NCBI RefSeq assembly: GCF_042676985.1
Contig: NZ_JBHTIK010000005.1
Span: 186,001 to 250,000 of the forward strand
DNA: 64,000 nucleotides
Direction: 5' to 3'
DNA from: Sphingosinicella xenopeptidilytica
Lineage (GTDB): Bacteria; Pseudomonadota; Alphaproteobacteria; Sphingomonadales; Sphingomonadaceae
Shown piece by piece: positions 9,685 through 18,639 of this stretch (its first letter is position 1; each line of letters opens with the position of its first letter). A model generated the notes under the pieces. That model searched no databases. It had not been told where the DNA came from and saw only the letters and a list, made by a program, of their open reading frames with translations. The position numbers were made by a program, and so were the translations under genes.

Positions 9685-11010
9685 TCAGCGGGACACCTCT
9701 GCGGTCTGCACCGGCTGCGGGCCGAGCCGGCCGATAACCTTCATCGCGTAGTCGAGCTGGTAGTCCTTCACGCCCGCCTTTTCGAGATCGGCGGCGGTCC
9801 GCGTGAAGCGCGGGTTCTCCTTGTCGTCTTCCTCGATGATCTTGTTGTCCTTCACCGCGTCGTTGCGCAGGTGCTGGCGGAGGTCCGCCTCGCGGATCAC
9901 GCGGCGTTCCTTGTAATCGGCATCCGAAAGCTGCGGCACGGTGATGTCGGGCTCGATGCCCGCTTCCTGCACCGAACGGCCGGAGGGCGTGTAGTAGCGC
10001 GCCGTGGTGAGCCGGAGCGCCGTGTCCTGCGTCATCGGGATCAGCGTCTGCACAGAGCCCTTGCCGAAGCTGCGCTGGCCGAGGACGAGCGCGCGGCGGT
10101 GATCCTGCAGCGCGCCCGCGACGATCTCCGCGGCGGACGCCGAGCCTTCGTCGACGAGCACGACGATCGGCTTGCCCTTCGTGTCGTCGCCTTCGCGCGC
10201 GTAGTAGCGCTGTACGTCGCCCTTGCGGCGGCCGCGCTGCGAGACGATCTCGCCGCGTTCGAGGAACGCGTCCGACACCTCGATCGCCTGATCGAGAAGA
10301 CCGCCGGGGTTGGAGCGCAGGTCGATCACGAAGCCGAGCAGCTTGCCGCCAGCCTGCTTCTCCATGCTGGCGATCGCCTGCCGCGTCGCTTCGCCGGTCT
10401 GCTTGTTGAAGGTGGAGATGCGCAGGATGCCGATGTTGTTCTTCACTTCGGACTTCACCGGCTTCAGCGAAATGACTTCGCGCTTCAGCGTCAGTTCCAT
10501 CGGCTTCTGCTGGCCGGTGCGCACGACGCTGATCTTCACGGTGGTGCCGGGCAGGCCCTTCATCTTGTCGACCGCGTCGTCAAGCGACAGACCGTAGATG
10601 AGTTCGCCGTCGATGTGCGTGATGTAGTCGCCGGCCTTGATGCCCGCGCGTGCGGCCGGCGTGTCGTCGGTCGGCGCGATCACCTTCACCACGCCGTCTT
10701 CCTGGCTCACGGTGAGGCCGAGACCGCCGTATTCGCCCTCGGTCTGCGTCCGCATCCGCTCGAAGTTGCGCATGTTGAGGAAGCTCGAGTGCGGATCGAG
10801 GCTGGAGAGCATCCCGTTGATCGCGCCTTCGATCAACTGCTCGTCGGTCACCTCGTCCACATATTCGGCGCGCACGCGCTCGAACACGTCCATCAGCTGG
10901 TCGAGCTGACGATAGGTGCTCGCCGGGTTCGCCGCCTGCACGGCGGTCGTCGAGGGGATGAGCGCGATCGCCACGGCGGGGATCAGCGTGTGCAAAAGCT
11001 TACGAGACAT
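9685..11010 (-). CDS. ctpA: C-terminal processing peptidase, S41 family
   Basis: A 441-residue exported serine protease. Residues 1-27 are a signal peptide (ending AVQAAN). A PDZ domain spans about 90-175 (YGGLGLTV, DYITHIDGEL). The S41 catalytic core carries Ser in GSASAAEIVAGAL and the general-base Lys in GQRSFGKGSVQT. The family trims C-termini of periplasmic proteins and cell-wall hydrolase regulators. I use the ATG at 11010, with GGAAGAAG just upstream; the adjacent GTG at 11013 is possible. It follows the envC-like gene with a 96-base gap, the largest in this minus-strand run. Confidence 0.96.
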   Translation of the reverse strand: MSRKLLHTLIPAVAIALIPSTTAVQAANPASTYRQLDQLMDVFERVRAEYVDEVTDEQLIEGAINGMLSSLDPHSSFLNMRNFERMRTQTEGEYGGLGLTVSQEDGVVKVIAPTDDTPAARAGIKAGDYITHIDGELIYGLSLDDAVDKMKGLPGTTVKISVVRTGQQKPMELTLKREVISLKPVKSEVKNNIGILRISTFNKQTGEATRQAIASMEKQAGGKLLGFVIDLRSNPGGLLDQAIEVSDAFLERGEIVSQRGRRKGDVQRYYAREGDDTKGKPIVVLVDEGSASAAEIVAGALQDHRRALVLGQRSFGKGSVQTLIPMTQDTALRLTTARYYTPSGRSVQEAGIEPDITVPQLSDADYKERRVIREADLRQHLRNDAVKDNKIIEEDDKENPRFTRTAADLEKAGVKDYQLDYAMKVIGRLGPQPVQTAEVSR

Positions 11011-11106
11011 CACTTCTTCCTTGTCGTGACCGGCGGTACGGCCCTCTGTCCCAGCGCATCGGCAGCCATCATAGCCGCGCGCCGATGAATTGGCGAGTAA
11101 CGGATT

Positions 11107-12219
11107 TCAGCCATCGCGGCCTGTTTTGCGAACATGCGGCGCGGGATCGATCGGGCGGCCGCCTTGCCGGAGTTCGAGGTAAAGCTCGGGCTCCAACGAT
11201 CCCATGCGGCCGATCGGCGTTCCGGCCGATACGGTCTCTCCGACAAGCACATCGACGCGTTCGAGGCCTGACATCATGCTGAGCAGACGTCCGGGATGCT
11301 GGACGATGACGATATCGCCGTAGGTGCGGAACGGCCCGGCGTAGGCGATCCGGCCCTTTGCCGGGGCGACGACCTGCGCGCCCTTGCGCGTTGCGAGCGT
11401 GATGCCGCGCGCGCGGACGCCGACGCGGCTCATGTCCTCGAAGCCTTCCACGATGCTGCCCGCCGCGGGCTGCAGGTAGGGGAAGGGCAGGGGCGCGGCG
11501 GCTGTGCGGACGGGCCGGGGCGGTGCCAGCCGCCGGGCGTTCGTGCCCGCGCTATCATCGAATGCGCCCGCGAGGCCACGCAGGTCCATCGCCTTTGCGG
11601 CAAGCGCGCGCGCCTGCGCGCGCTCCTCGTCGGCCTCGCGATCGAGCGAGTCGCGTTCGGCGCGGAGGTCGGCCTGCACGCCATCGAGTTGGCGGATCGC
11701 CTGCGAAAGCTCAGTGTTGGCGGCCAGCAGTTGCTGCTTCGACGTGATGAGCCGGGCCTGCACGGCGCGGGAGTCGACGAGCGCGCGGCGGTATTCTGCG
11801 GTGCGGGTCCGAAGCGTCGGCTGCACAGCTTCCAGAAGCGCACTGACGCGGGCGGTGGTGACCGCCGACGAAGGCTCGAGGAGCACGAGGCCCGCCGGCC
11901 TGCGGCTCAGGGTCTGAAGCACGGCGAGGAGTCGACTGATCTCACCGTGCTGCGCGGCGAGCCGGGCGCGCTGCTCACGCCGCAGCCGTTCGAGCCGGGC
12001 GGTTCCGGCCTCGATGGCGCTCACGCGCGCCTCGCCGTTCTGGATGCGCCGGGCAAGGTCGATCGCCGTCTGCCGTGCGCTTCGTGCCCTGTCGTCGGCC
12101 GCATCGGCATCGCGGCGCAGTGCGGCGGCGCGGGAATCGGCCTTCAGCGCATCCTGTTCTGCCTTGTCCGCGGGCGCGGCTGCGGCGAGGAACAGGAAGG
12201 CGAGGGCCGCGGCGCGCAT
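11107..12219 (-). CDS. EnvC-like murein hydrolase activator (coiled coil plus degenerate LytM)
   Basis: A 370-residue exported protein: signal peptide (1-20), a long Ala/Arg-rich coiled coil (about 25-235) and a C-terminal peptidase M23/LytM domain (about 265-360). The zinc ligands of active LytM enzymes are missing: the first His position reads GVRARGITLATRKG and the HLHFE position reads LYLELRQGG. This suggests an activator of amidases at the division site, as in EnvC, rather than an active enzyme. The ATG at 12219 overlaps the rlmH stop by one base. Its position beside ctpA and the YibQ-like gene supports a cell-wall role. Confidence 0.9.
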   Translation of the reverse strand: MRAAALAFLFLAAAAPADKAEQDALKADSRAAALRRDADAADDRARSARQTAIDLARRIQNGEARVSAIEAGTARLERLRREQRARLAAQHGEISRLLAVLQTLSRRPAGLVLLEPSSAVTTARVSALLEAVQPTLRTRTAEYRRALVDSRAVQARLITSKQQLLAANTELSQAIRQLDGVQADLRAERDSLDREADEERAQARALAAKAMDLRGLAGAFDDSAGTNARRLAPPRPVRTAAAPLPFPYLQPAAGSIVEGFEDMSRVGVRARGITLATRKGAQVVAPAKGRIAYAGPFRTYGDIVIVQHPGRLLSMMSGLERVDVLVGETVSAGTPIGRMGSLEPELYLELRQGGRPIDPAPHVRKTGRDG

Positions 12220-12641
12220 CAGCCCTCGCGGTGGTAGGGATGACCGGCGAGGATCGACGTCGCCCGGTAAAGCTGCTCGGCGAGCATCGCGCGCACCATC
12301 AGGTGGGGCCATGTCGCCTTGCCGAAGCTGATGAGAAGGTCTGCGCCTTCCCGCGTGTCCGCATCGTGGCCGTCAGCAGCGCCGATCAGAAAACGGGTTT
12401 CGCGCACGCCGTCATCGCGCCAGCGGCCGAGCCGGTCGGCAAGCGCCGTTGAGGCCAGGCTCTCGCCGCGCTCATCCAGCGCCACCGTGCGACAGTCACC
12501 CGTTGGGGGCGGCATACGACCGCCTTTGTCTGGAAGCTCGGTGATGCGAAACGGCCAGCTCATCCGCGCGCGGTAACGTTCGACGAGATCGGCTTCCGGG
12601 CCGCGCCCGATGCGTCCGCGCGCGATGACATGCAGAAGCAC
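12219..12641 (-). CDS. rlmH: 23S rRNA pseudouridine(1915)-N3 methyltransferase RlmH
   Basis: A 140-residue SPOUT methyltransferase of usual RlmH length. Visible signatures are LDERGESLAS near residue 55, FLIGAADGHD near 85 (the knot and AdoMet loop), ISFGKATWPHLMVRAMLAEQLYRA, and the terminal AGHPYHREG. It methylates pseudouridine 1915 in helix 69 of 23S rRNA on assembled ribosomes. It starts one base after rsfS, a pairing seen in many bacteria, and overlaps the envC-like gene. Confidence 0.95.
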   Translation of the reverse strand: MLLHVIARGRIGRGPEADLVERYRARMSWPFRITELPDKGGRMPPPTGDCRTVALDERGESLASTALADRLGRWRDDGVRETRFLIGAADGHDADTREGADLLISFGKATWPHLMVRAMLAEQLYRATSILAGHPYHREG

Positions 12642-12642
12642 C

Positions 12643-13038
12643 TCAGGCGGTTGCGGCCGCCGCCGGCGTCTTGTCGAAGGCCCACATCTTCTCGAGGTTG
12701 TAGAAGCTGCGGACTTCGGGGCGGAACAGGTGAACGATCACGTCATCCGCATCGATCAGCACCCAGTCGGCGGTCGGCAGGCCTTCGATGCGTACCACGC
12801 GGCCGAGGTCCGCCTTGATCTTTTCGGCGAGCTTCTGCGCCATCGATGCCACCTGCCGCGTGGAGCGACCGCTGGCGATGATCATGTGATCGGCGATTTG
12901 CGTTTTTCCGCTGAGCGGAATGTCGATGACATCGACGGCCTGATCGTCGTCGAGCGACTTCAGGATGAGGGCGTGCAGCTCTTCGGAGCTTCCGCCTTCA
13001 TGGTCGCCGGGCGTTGCCGCGGCGCTGCTGGGAGACAA
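12643..13038 (-). CDS. rsfS: Ribosome silencing factor RsfS
   Basis: A 131-residue RsfS/Iojap-family protein. The core runs from about residue 20 to 115 with DDQAVDVIDIPLSGKTQIADHM, SGRSTRQVASMAQKL, and DADDVIVHLFRPEVRSFYNLE. It binds ribosomal protein L14 and blocks subunit joining under starvation. The frame opens with a TTG at 13038, three bases after the nadD stop. No ATG or GTG gives a complete domain, so a TTG start is likely. It sits in the common nadD-rsfS-rlmH order. Confidence 0.93.
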   Translation of the reverse strand: MSPSSAAATPGDHEGGSSEELHALILKSLDDDQAVDVIDIPLSGKTQIADHMIIASGRSTRQVASMAQKLAEKIKADLGRVVRIEGLPTADWVLIDADDVIVHLFRPEVRSFYNLEKMWAFDKTPAAAATA

Positions 13039-13041
13039 TCC

Positions 13042-13647
13042 TTATCCCTTCGGGTTCGTTGCACCAATTCGGCTCGCCCATCCCGGATCGCGCGTGCGGA
13101 TCGCCGTGGCGGAGGTGGGATCGAGCGGGATCGAAAGGATCACTATCGCCGGCAACTCCCATTCAGCCCAGAGTTTGGCACGCGCTTCGCCGCGGATATG
13201 CCGCCGAAGCCACGCCATGGCCGGAGCCCGGCGTGCTCGCCCAATGTAGTCGCCCCGCGCCATAACGGCAATCGGCACTTCGCGCGCGATGTCGCGCCAG
13301 CGTTTCCAGCGGCTGAACTGCAACAGATTGTCCGCGCCCATGATCCAGACGAAGCGGTGCTGCGGGAACGCGCGCCTCAGCGCGGCGATCGTATTGACGG
13401 TGTAGGCGGTGCCCAGTGACGCTTCGATGTCGGTAGGCCGGATGCGCGGATGGCGCGCGGCGCGGCGCGCGGACTCCATGCGCGCGGCGAGCGGCGCCAT
13501 GCCCGCCTTGTCTTTCAAGGGGTTCTGCGGGCTCACCAGCCACCACACCTCATCGAGCGCGAGCCGCCGGAGCGCTTCGATGCTGATATGCCGGTGGCCC
13601 TGATGCGCCGGGTTGAACGACCCGCCGATAAGCCCGATCCGCGCCAC
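13042..13647 (-). CDS. nadD: Nicotinate-nucleotide adenylyltransferase NadD
   Basis: A 201-residue nucleotidyltransferase making nicotinate adenine dinucleotide in NAD synthesis. GGSFNPAHQGH (residues 8-18) is the HxGH-type nucleotide motif, WIMGADNLLQF follows near residue 105, and PTSATAIR near 187 is the C-terminal SxTxxR motif. It starts with a GTG at 13647 whose G is also the last base of the preceding gene's TAG stop. It leads directly into rsfS. Confidence 0.94.
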   Translation of the reverse strand: MARIGLIGGSFNPAHQGHRHISIEALRRLALDEVWWLVSPQNPLKDKAGMAPLAARMESARRAARHPRIRPTDIEASLGTAYTVNTIAALRRAFPQHRFVWIMGADNLLQFSRWKRWRDIAREVPIAVMARGDYIGRARRAPAMAWLRRHIRGEARAKLWAEWELPAIVILSIPLDPTSATAIRTRDPGWASRIGATNPKG

Positions 13648-14624
13648 TACAGCCCCGCTGCCTGCGCGGCGATTTCGTAGGAGCGGAGCCGGGCGGCGTG
13701 GTCGAAGATCATGCCGGTGACCATCAGCTCGTCGGCGCCGGTTTCTTTTACGAACGCCTGCATCTGCCGCGCCACGGTCTCCACACTACCCACGGCGGAG
13801 CAGGAGAGGGTGCGGGCGAGGTGTGCCTGCAGCTCTGCCGGGAGCGATTCGCGGTAGCCGGGGATGGGTGGCGGCAAGCGGTCCGGCTGGCCGGTGACGA
13901 GATTGACGAATGCCTGCTGCTGGGAGGTCGCGAGCACGGCGGCCTCCTCATCCGTATCCGCGGCGATGACGTTGTAGCCGAGCATCAGGTAAGGTTTGTC
14001 GAGGTAAGCGGATGGCTTGAAGTAGCCGCGGTACACCTCGATTGCCTGGCTGAGCGCCTGCGGTGCGAAGTGCGAGGCGAAAGCGTAGGGCAGGCCAAGG
14101 TGTGCAGCAAGGCTGGCGCCAAACAGGCTGGAGCCGAGCACCCACACGTCCACGTTCGCGCCGCCGCCCGGCACGGCGACGACCGGGCCTTCACCCCGGA
14201 AATAGGCCATCACCTCCTGAACGTCCTGCGGGAAGCGCTCGGAAGCGGCGTGGAGATCGCGGCGGATCGCCTGCGAGACCTTCTGATCGGAGCCGGGCGC
14301 GCGGCCGAGGCCGAGGTCGATGCGGCCGGGGTAGAGCGCGTCGAGCGTGCCGAACTGCTCGGCGATCAGCAGCGGTGCGTGGTTCGGCAGCATGATGCCG
14401 CCCGCACCGACGCGGATCGTTGAGGTCGCGCCCGCGATATGGCCGATCAGCACGGAGGTTGCGGCGCTCGCTATGCCCGGCATTCCGTGGTGCTCGGCGA
14501 GCCAGATGCGGCGGTAGCCGAGCTGCTCACCCGCCTGCGCGAGCGCGACCGAATTCGCGAACGATTGCCGGACGCTGCTGCCCTGAACGACGGGCGAGAG
14601 GTCGAGGATCGAAAGCGGAGTCAT
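13647..14624 (-). CDS. LLM-class flavin-dependent oxidoreductase (bacterial luciferase-like)
   Basis: A 325-residue single-subunit luciferase-like monooxygenase. Features of the 'group 1' family are visible: LDLSPVVQG at the N-terminus, WLAEHHGMPGIAS near residue 45, GGIMLPNHAPLLIAEQFGTL, and PGRIDLGLGRAPG. It uses FMNH2 supplied by a partner; the substrate is unknown. It lies between proA (7 bases away) and nadD (1-base overlap), an insertion of an oxidoreductase into a housekeeping run. No flavin reductase gene is nearby. Confidence 0.9.
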   Translation of the reverse strand: MTPLSILDLSPVVQGSSVRQSFANSVALAQAGEQLGYRRIWLAEHHGMPGIASAATSVLIGHIAGATSTIRVGAGGIMLPNHAPLLIAEQFGTLDALYPGRIDLGLGRAPGSDQKVSQAIRRDLHAASERFPQDVQEVMAYFRGEGPVVAVPGGGANVDVWVLGSSLFGASLAAHLGLPYAFASHFAPQALSQAIEVYRGYFKPSAYLDKPYLMLGYNVIAADTDEEAAVLATSQQQAFVNLVTGQPDRLPPPIPGYRESLPAELQAHLARTLSCSAVGSVETVARQMQAFVKETGADELMVTGMIFDHAARLRSYEIAAQAAGL

Positions 14625-14631
14625 GCGGCGA

Positions 14632-15888
14632 TCAGGGGCGCACCTGCCCGTTGCCGCGCACCACGGTCTTGTAGGTGGTGAGGCCTTCGAGCGCGACCGG
14701 GCCGCGTGCATGGAGCCGGCCCGTGGCGATGCCGATCTCGGCACCGAAACCGAACTCGCCGCCGTCCGCGAACTGAGTGGAGGCGTTGTGGATCACGATG
14801 GCACTGTCCACGCCCGCAAGGAAGCGGTTCGCGGTCTCGGCGTTCTCGGTGATGATGCTCTCGGTGTGCGCGCTGCCGTGGCGGGCGATGTGTTCGGCCG
14901 CGCCGCCCACCCCGTCCACCACCTTCGCGGAGATGATCGCATCGAGATATTCGGTGCCCCAGTCGGCATCGTCCGCCGCCACCACGCGCGGATCGATGGC
15001 CCGTACGGCGTCGTCGCCGCGCACTTCGCAGCCCGCGTCGAGCAGCGCCTTCACGACGCGCGCGCCGGTCGCCTCGGCGGCCTTGTCGATCAGCAGTGTT
15101 TCCGCCGCGCCGCAGATGCCGGTGCGGCGGAGCTTGGCGTTGAGCGCGATCGCTTCGGCCTTGTCCGCGTCCGCATCGCGGTCGATGTAGACGTGGCAGA
15201 TGCCGTCGAGGTGCGCGAGCACGGGCACGCGCGCTTCGGATTGCACGCGCGCGACGAGGCCCTTGCCGCCGCGCGGAATGATGATGTCGATAAGGCCCGC
15301 AGCGCCCAGCATCACGCCCACGGCGGCGCGGTCGGACGTGTCCACGAGCTGCACAGCGTCGGCAGGAAGGCTTTCGCTGGCGATCCCCGCGATGAACGCT
15401 GCGTGCAGCGCCTTCGACGTGCTAAGCGCTTCGGAGCCGCCGCGCAGGATGCAGGCGTTGCCCGACATCAGGCACAGTGCGCCTGCGTCCACGGTGACGT
15501 TCGGGCGGCTTTCGTAGATGATGCCGATGACGCCGAGCGGCACGCGCACCTGCTCGAATTTCAGGCCGTTCGGCTGCGTCCAGCCCTTGATCGGCGCACC
15601 CACAGGGTCCGGCAAAGCGGCCACAGCTTCCACGCCCGCCGCGATGCCTTCGAGGCGGGCATCATCCAACCGCAGCCGGTCGAGCATCGCACCCGAGGTG
15701 CCGCGCGCCTCGGCGGCCTTCATGTCTTCGGCATTGGCCGCGAGGATCGCGGGCGCGGCGGCGCGGATCGCGCCGGCGGCGGCCTTCAGCGCTGCGGCCT
15801 TGCGCGCGGTCGGCATCGCCGCGAGCGCGCGCGATGCGGCGCGGGCAGCGGTGGCCATCTCGGCGATGCGGGTTTCGATCTCACTCAT
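14632..15888 (-). CDS. proA: Gamma-glutamyl phosphate reductase ProA
   Basis: A 418-residue NADPH-dependent reductase, second step of proline synthesis from glutamate. The catalytic Cys lies in RRTGICGAAETLLID. Other family blocks include GIIYESRPNVTVDAG, LCLMSGNACILRGGSEA, IPRGGKG and the C-terminal FGFGAEIGIATGRLHARGP. Length is normal. The ATG at 15888 overlaps the proB stop by four bases, so proB and proA are translationally coupled. Confidence 0.98.
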   Translation of the reverse strand: MSEIETRIAEMATAARAASRALAAMPTARKAAALKAAAGAIRAAAPAILAANAEDMKAAEARGTSGAMLDRLRLDDARLEGIAAGVEAVAALPDPVGAPIKGWTQPNGLKFEQVRVPLGVIGIIYESRPNVTVDAGALCLMSGNACILRGGSEALSTSKALHAAFIAGIASESLPADAVQLVDTSDRAAVGVMLGAAGLIDIIIPRGGKGLVARVQSEARVPVLAHLDGICHVYIDRDADADKAEAIALNAKLRRTGICGAAETLLIDKAAEATGARVVKALLDAGCEVRGDDAVRAIDPRVVAADDADWGTEYLDAIISAKVVDGVGGAAEHIARHGSAHTESIITENAETANRFLAGVDSAIVIHNASTQFADGGEFGFGAEIGIATGRLHARGPVALEGLTTYKTVVRGNGQVRP

Positions 15889-17012
15889 AACAATACCAGA
15901 TGATCCCTGTGTACCATGGCGGAGCGCGGCGCATAGCCGAGGAGCTCCGCCTGCGCCTCGGTGCGCTTGCCCGCGATGGCGCGCGCATCGGCGATATCGT
16001 AACCCGCAAGGCCGCGCGCAAGCACGTGGCCGCTTTCGTCGGCGATCTCGATGGCGTCGCCGCGCGCGAACTTGCCGTCCACGTGCCGCACGCCTGCCGC
16101 GAGCAGGCTGCCGCCGCGCTGAAGTGCTTTTACCGCGCCCGCATCGATCGTGAGGCGCCCGGCGGAGGTGAGACGGCCCGCGAGCCACGCCTTGCGTGCG
16201 CGGCTCGCCGAGACGGCGGCGAACACTGTGCAGCGGCCGGTTTCCTCCAGTCGTGCGAGCGGATTGGGGGCCGTGCCCTGCGCGATGCCGAGCGGAATGC
16301 CGCTCTTGCAGGCGATGCGCGCGGCGGCGACCTTGGCTCCCATGCCGCCTGAGCCCATTGCAGCACTTTCGCCGAGCGTGACACGCTTCAGCACAGCGTC
16401 GATATCGTCGACGCGCGCGATGAGTTCCGCATCCGGGTCGCTGCGCGGATCAGCGGTGAACAGACCGTCGATGTTGGAAAGGAGGAGCACGCCCTCTGCG
16501 GCTGCGGCCTGTCCAACGCGCGCGGCAAGACGGTCGTTGTCGCCGAAGCGGATTTCCTCGGTCGCGACGCTGTCGTTCTCGTTGAGCACCGGCACAACAC
16601 CGAGCCCGAGCAGCCGTTCGAGCGTGGCGGCGGCATTGAGGAAGCGGCGGCGGTCTTCAAGGTCGCCGAGGGTCAGCAGCATCTGCGCAGCGGTGATGCC
16701 CTTGTCACCAAGCAGTTCGGCCCACGCCTGGCTTAGCAGAATCTGGCCCGTTGCAGCAGCGGCCTGCGCATCTTCAAGGCAGGCGCGCCCACCCTTCGGT
16801 AGCCCGAGCCGCCGGGCGCCGAGCGCGATGGCGCCCGAGGAGACGACGACGATGCGTTGGCCGCGCGTGCGCCGGTCCGCGATGTCGGCGGCCAGGCTTT
16901 GCAGCCATTCGCGGCGCAGCTTGCCGTCCTCGTCGACAAGCAGGGCCGAGCCTACCTTGACGACCAGACACTTGCAGTTGCCGGGCGAAAAGGGGCTCAG
17001 ATCGGTGACCAT
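15885..17012 (-). CDS. proB: Glutamate 5-kinase ProB (with PUA domain)
   Basis: A 375-residue kinase that phosphorylates glutamate at the gamma carboxyl, first step of proline synthesis. The amino-acid kinase domain (residues about 10-265) shows VVKVGSALLVDE, VVSSGAIALGARRLG, PVLNENDSVATEEIRFGDND and GSGGMGAKVAAARIA. A PUA domain fills the C-terminus (about 285-365). I chose the ATG at 17012 (MVTDLSPFSPG); it overlaps the obgE end by 16 bases. Proline feedback residues cannot be judged by eye. Confidence 0.97.
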   Translation of the reverse strand: MVTDLSPFSPGNCKCLVVKVGSALLVDEDGKLRREWLQSLAADIADRRTRGQRIVVVSSGAIALGARRLGLPKGGRACLEDAQAAAATGQILLSQAWAELLGDKGITAAQMLLTLGDLEDRRRFLNAAATLERLLGLGVVPVLNENDSVATEEIRFGDNDRLAARVGQAAAAEGVLLLSNIDGLFTADPRSDPDAELIARVDDIDAVLKRVTLGESAAMGSGGMGAKVAAARIACKSGIPLGIAQGTAPNPLARLEETGRCTVFAAVSASRARKAWLAGRLTSAGRLTIDAGAVKALQRGGSLLAAGVRHVDGKFARGDAIEIADESGHVLARGLAGYDIADARAIAGKRTEAQAELLGYAPRSAMVHRDHLVLL

Positions 17013-18040
17013 GCTGCCTGTTTGTCCGCCTCTTTCTGTGCTCCGCGTGCGGGTTCGCCGATCACGGTCAGCAGCGCATCGAGCACTTCGGTCAGGCCTT
17101 CGCCGGTGGCGGCGGAAACCAGATGGACCTTCTGCCCGCAAGCGTTTTCGAGCGCACGCAGCTTGGCGGCACGCCCGCGCGCGTCGATGAGGTCGATCTT
17201 GCTGAGCGCAACCACCTGCGGCTTGTCCTCAAGCCCCGCGCCATAAGCCTCCAGCTCGTCCACGATGGTGCGGTACGCTTTGGTGGGCGAGGGCGCGCTC
17301 GCGTCGACGAGATGCAGCAGCACGCGGCAGCGTTCGATATGGCCGAGGAAGCGGTCGCCGATGCCGACACCGTCCGCAGCGCCCGCGATGAGGCCGGGGA
17401 TGTCGGCGAGCACGAACTCGCGGTCGCGGTGCAGCACGACGCCGAGCTGCGGTTTCAGCGTCGTGAACGGATAGGCGCCGACCTTGGCGTTGGCATTGGT
17501 CACGGCATTGATGAAGGTGGATTTGCCCGCGTTCGGCAAGCCGAGCAGGCCCGCGTCTGCCAGCAGCTTCAGCCGCAGCCACACCCACATCTCCTCGCCG
17601 GGGATGCCGGGCTGCGACTGGCGCGGCGCGCGGTTCGTCGAGGTCTTGTAGGAGGCGTTGCCGCGCCCGCCCATGCCGCCGTTCAGGAAGGTGATACGCT
17701 CGCCGACCGTGGTGAGATCGGCGAGCAGAGAATGCTCCTCGTCGTCGGCAAGAATCTGCGTGCCCACGGGGACGGGGATCACAAGATCCTCGGCCGATGC
17801 GCCGGTCTGATTGCGGCCGGCACCGCCTTCGCCGCGCGGCGCCTTGAAGTGCTGGCGGTAGCGGAAGTCGATCAGCGTGTTGAGGCCCTCGACAGCTTCG
17901 AAAATGATGTCGCCGCCCCTGCCGCCGTTGCCGCCGTCCGGTCCACCCTGCTCGATGAACTTCTCACGGCGAAACGATACGGCACCGGGGCCGCCGCCGC
18001 CGGAGCGCAGGTAGATCTTTGCCTGATCGAGAAACTTCAT
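16997..18040 (-). CDS. obgE: GTPase ObgE/CgtA
   Basis: A 347-residue GTPase. The glycine-rich Obg fold covers residues 1-158 (SGGGGPGAVSFRREKF, GGDGGRGG-like turns). The G domain has GLPNAGKSTFINAV (P-loop), DIPGLIAGAADGVGIG (switch II) and LSKID. The C-terminal tail is short. Obg acts in 50S ribosome assembly, stringent response and cell-cycle entry. It commonly sits next to rplU-rpmA, which here lie just upstream beyond a terminator, with the GNAT gene between. Confidence 0.97.
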   Translation of the reverse strand: MKFLDQAKIYLRSGGGGPGAVSFRREKFIEQGGPDGGNGGRGGDIIFEAVEGLNTLIDFRYRQHFKAPRGEGGAGRNQTGASAEDLVIPVPVGTQILADDEEHSLLADLTTVGERITFLNGGMGGRGNASYKTSTNRAPRQSQPGIPGEEMWVWLRLKLLADAGLLGLPNAGKSTFINAVTNANAKVGAYPFTTLKPQLGVVLHRDREFVLADIPGLIAGAADGVGIGDRFLGHIERCRVLLHLVDASAPSPTKAYRTIVDELEAYGAGLEDKPQVVALSKIDLIDARGRAAKLRALENACGQKVHLVSAATGEGLTEVLDALLTVIGEPARGAQKEADKQAAWSPI

Positions 18041-18603
18041 GCCGCTTCCCTATACATGCCGACGCGATCTAGCCAGCGTTCGCGTGACAGGCGGTATTCC
18101 ACCGAGTCGATCTCGCAGTCGCGCGCGCGGCAATAGTGGGGCACGATCTCTCCCGTGGGCACAAAGCCGAGCTTTCTCAGAACCTTGCCAGAGGCCGGGT
18201 TGTCGATGAAGTGACCCGCGCCGAGCATGTCGTTGCGAGCGCCGAGGAAGGCGGCCGCGATGATCGCTTCGGCGGCTTCGACCGCGATGCCCTTGCCCCA
18301 GTGGCGCCGCGCCACCCAATAGCCGATCTCGGGAATGGTGATCTTGTCGTTCCACCTTCCGAAGCCGACACTGCCGACGAGTTCCGGCGCGCCGTCCGTG
18401 CGCAGGAAGATGAGGCTGCTCGCCTCGTGCGGGGGCGTGTCCGCGTCCCTCGCGATCTTCTCGCGCGCGTCTTCGATGCCGTAGGGCCACGGCGCGGTCG
18501 CGAGGTTGCGGACGATCGCCGCGTCGGCGATCGTGGCGGCTAGCGCCGCGGCGTCCTCCGGCCACGCCGGCCTTAGAAACAGCCGTCTCGTTCTTGCAAA
18601 CAT
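18037..18603 (-). CDS. GNAT-family N-acetyltransferase (RimJ/RimL-like)
   Basis: A 188-residue acetyltransferase of the RimJ/RimL type: RTRRLFLRPAWPEDAAALA at the N-terminus, EIGYWVARRHWGKGIAVEAAEA (acetyl-CoA loop) near residue 100, and HFIDNPASGKVLRKLGFVPTGE. The substrate is unknown. I chose the ATG at 18603 because GGAG sits six bases upstream; an ATG at 18615 would add four residues with no ribosome site. It overlaps obgE by four bases and heads the long minus-strand run after the rpmA terminator. Confidence 0.87.
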   Translation of the reverse strand: MFARTRRLFLRPAWPEDAAALAATIADAAIVRNLATAPWPYGIEDAREKIARDADTPPHEASSLIFLRTDGAPELVGSVGFGRWNDKITIPEIGYWVARRHWGKGIAVEAAEAIIAAAFLGARNDMLGAGHFIDNPASGKVLRKLGFVPTGEIVPHYCRARDCEIDSVEYRLSRERWLDRVGMYREAA

Positions 18604-18639
18604 CTCTCGCTCCATGCCCGATCGGGAAGGGGAGAGACG

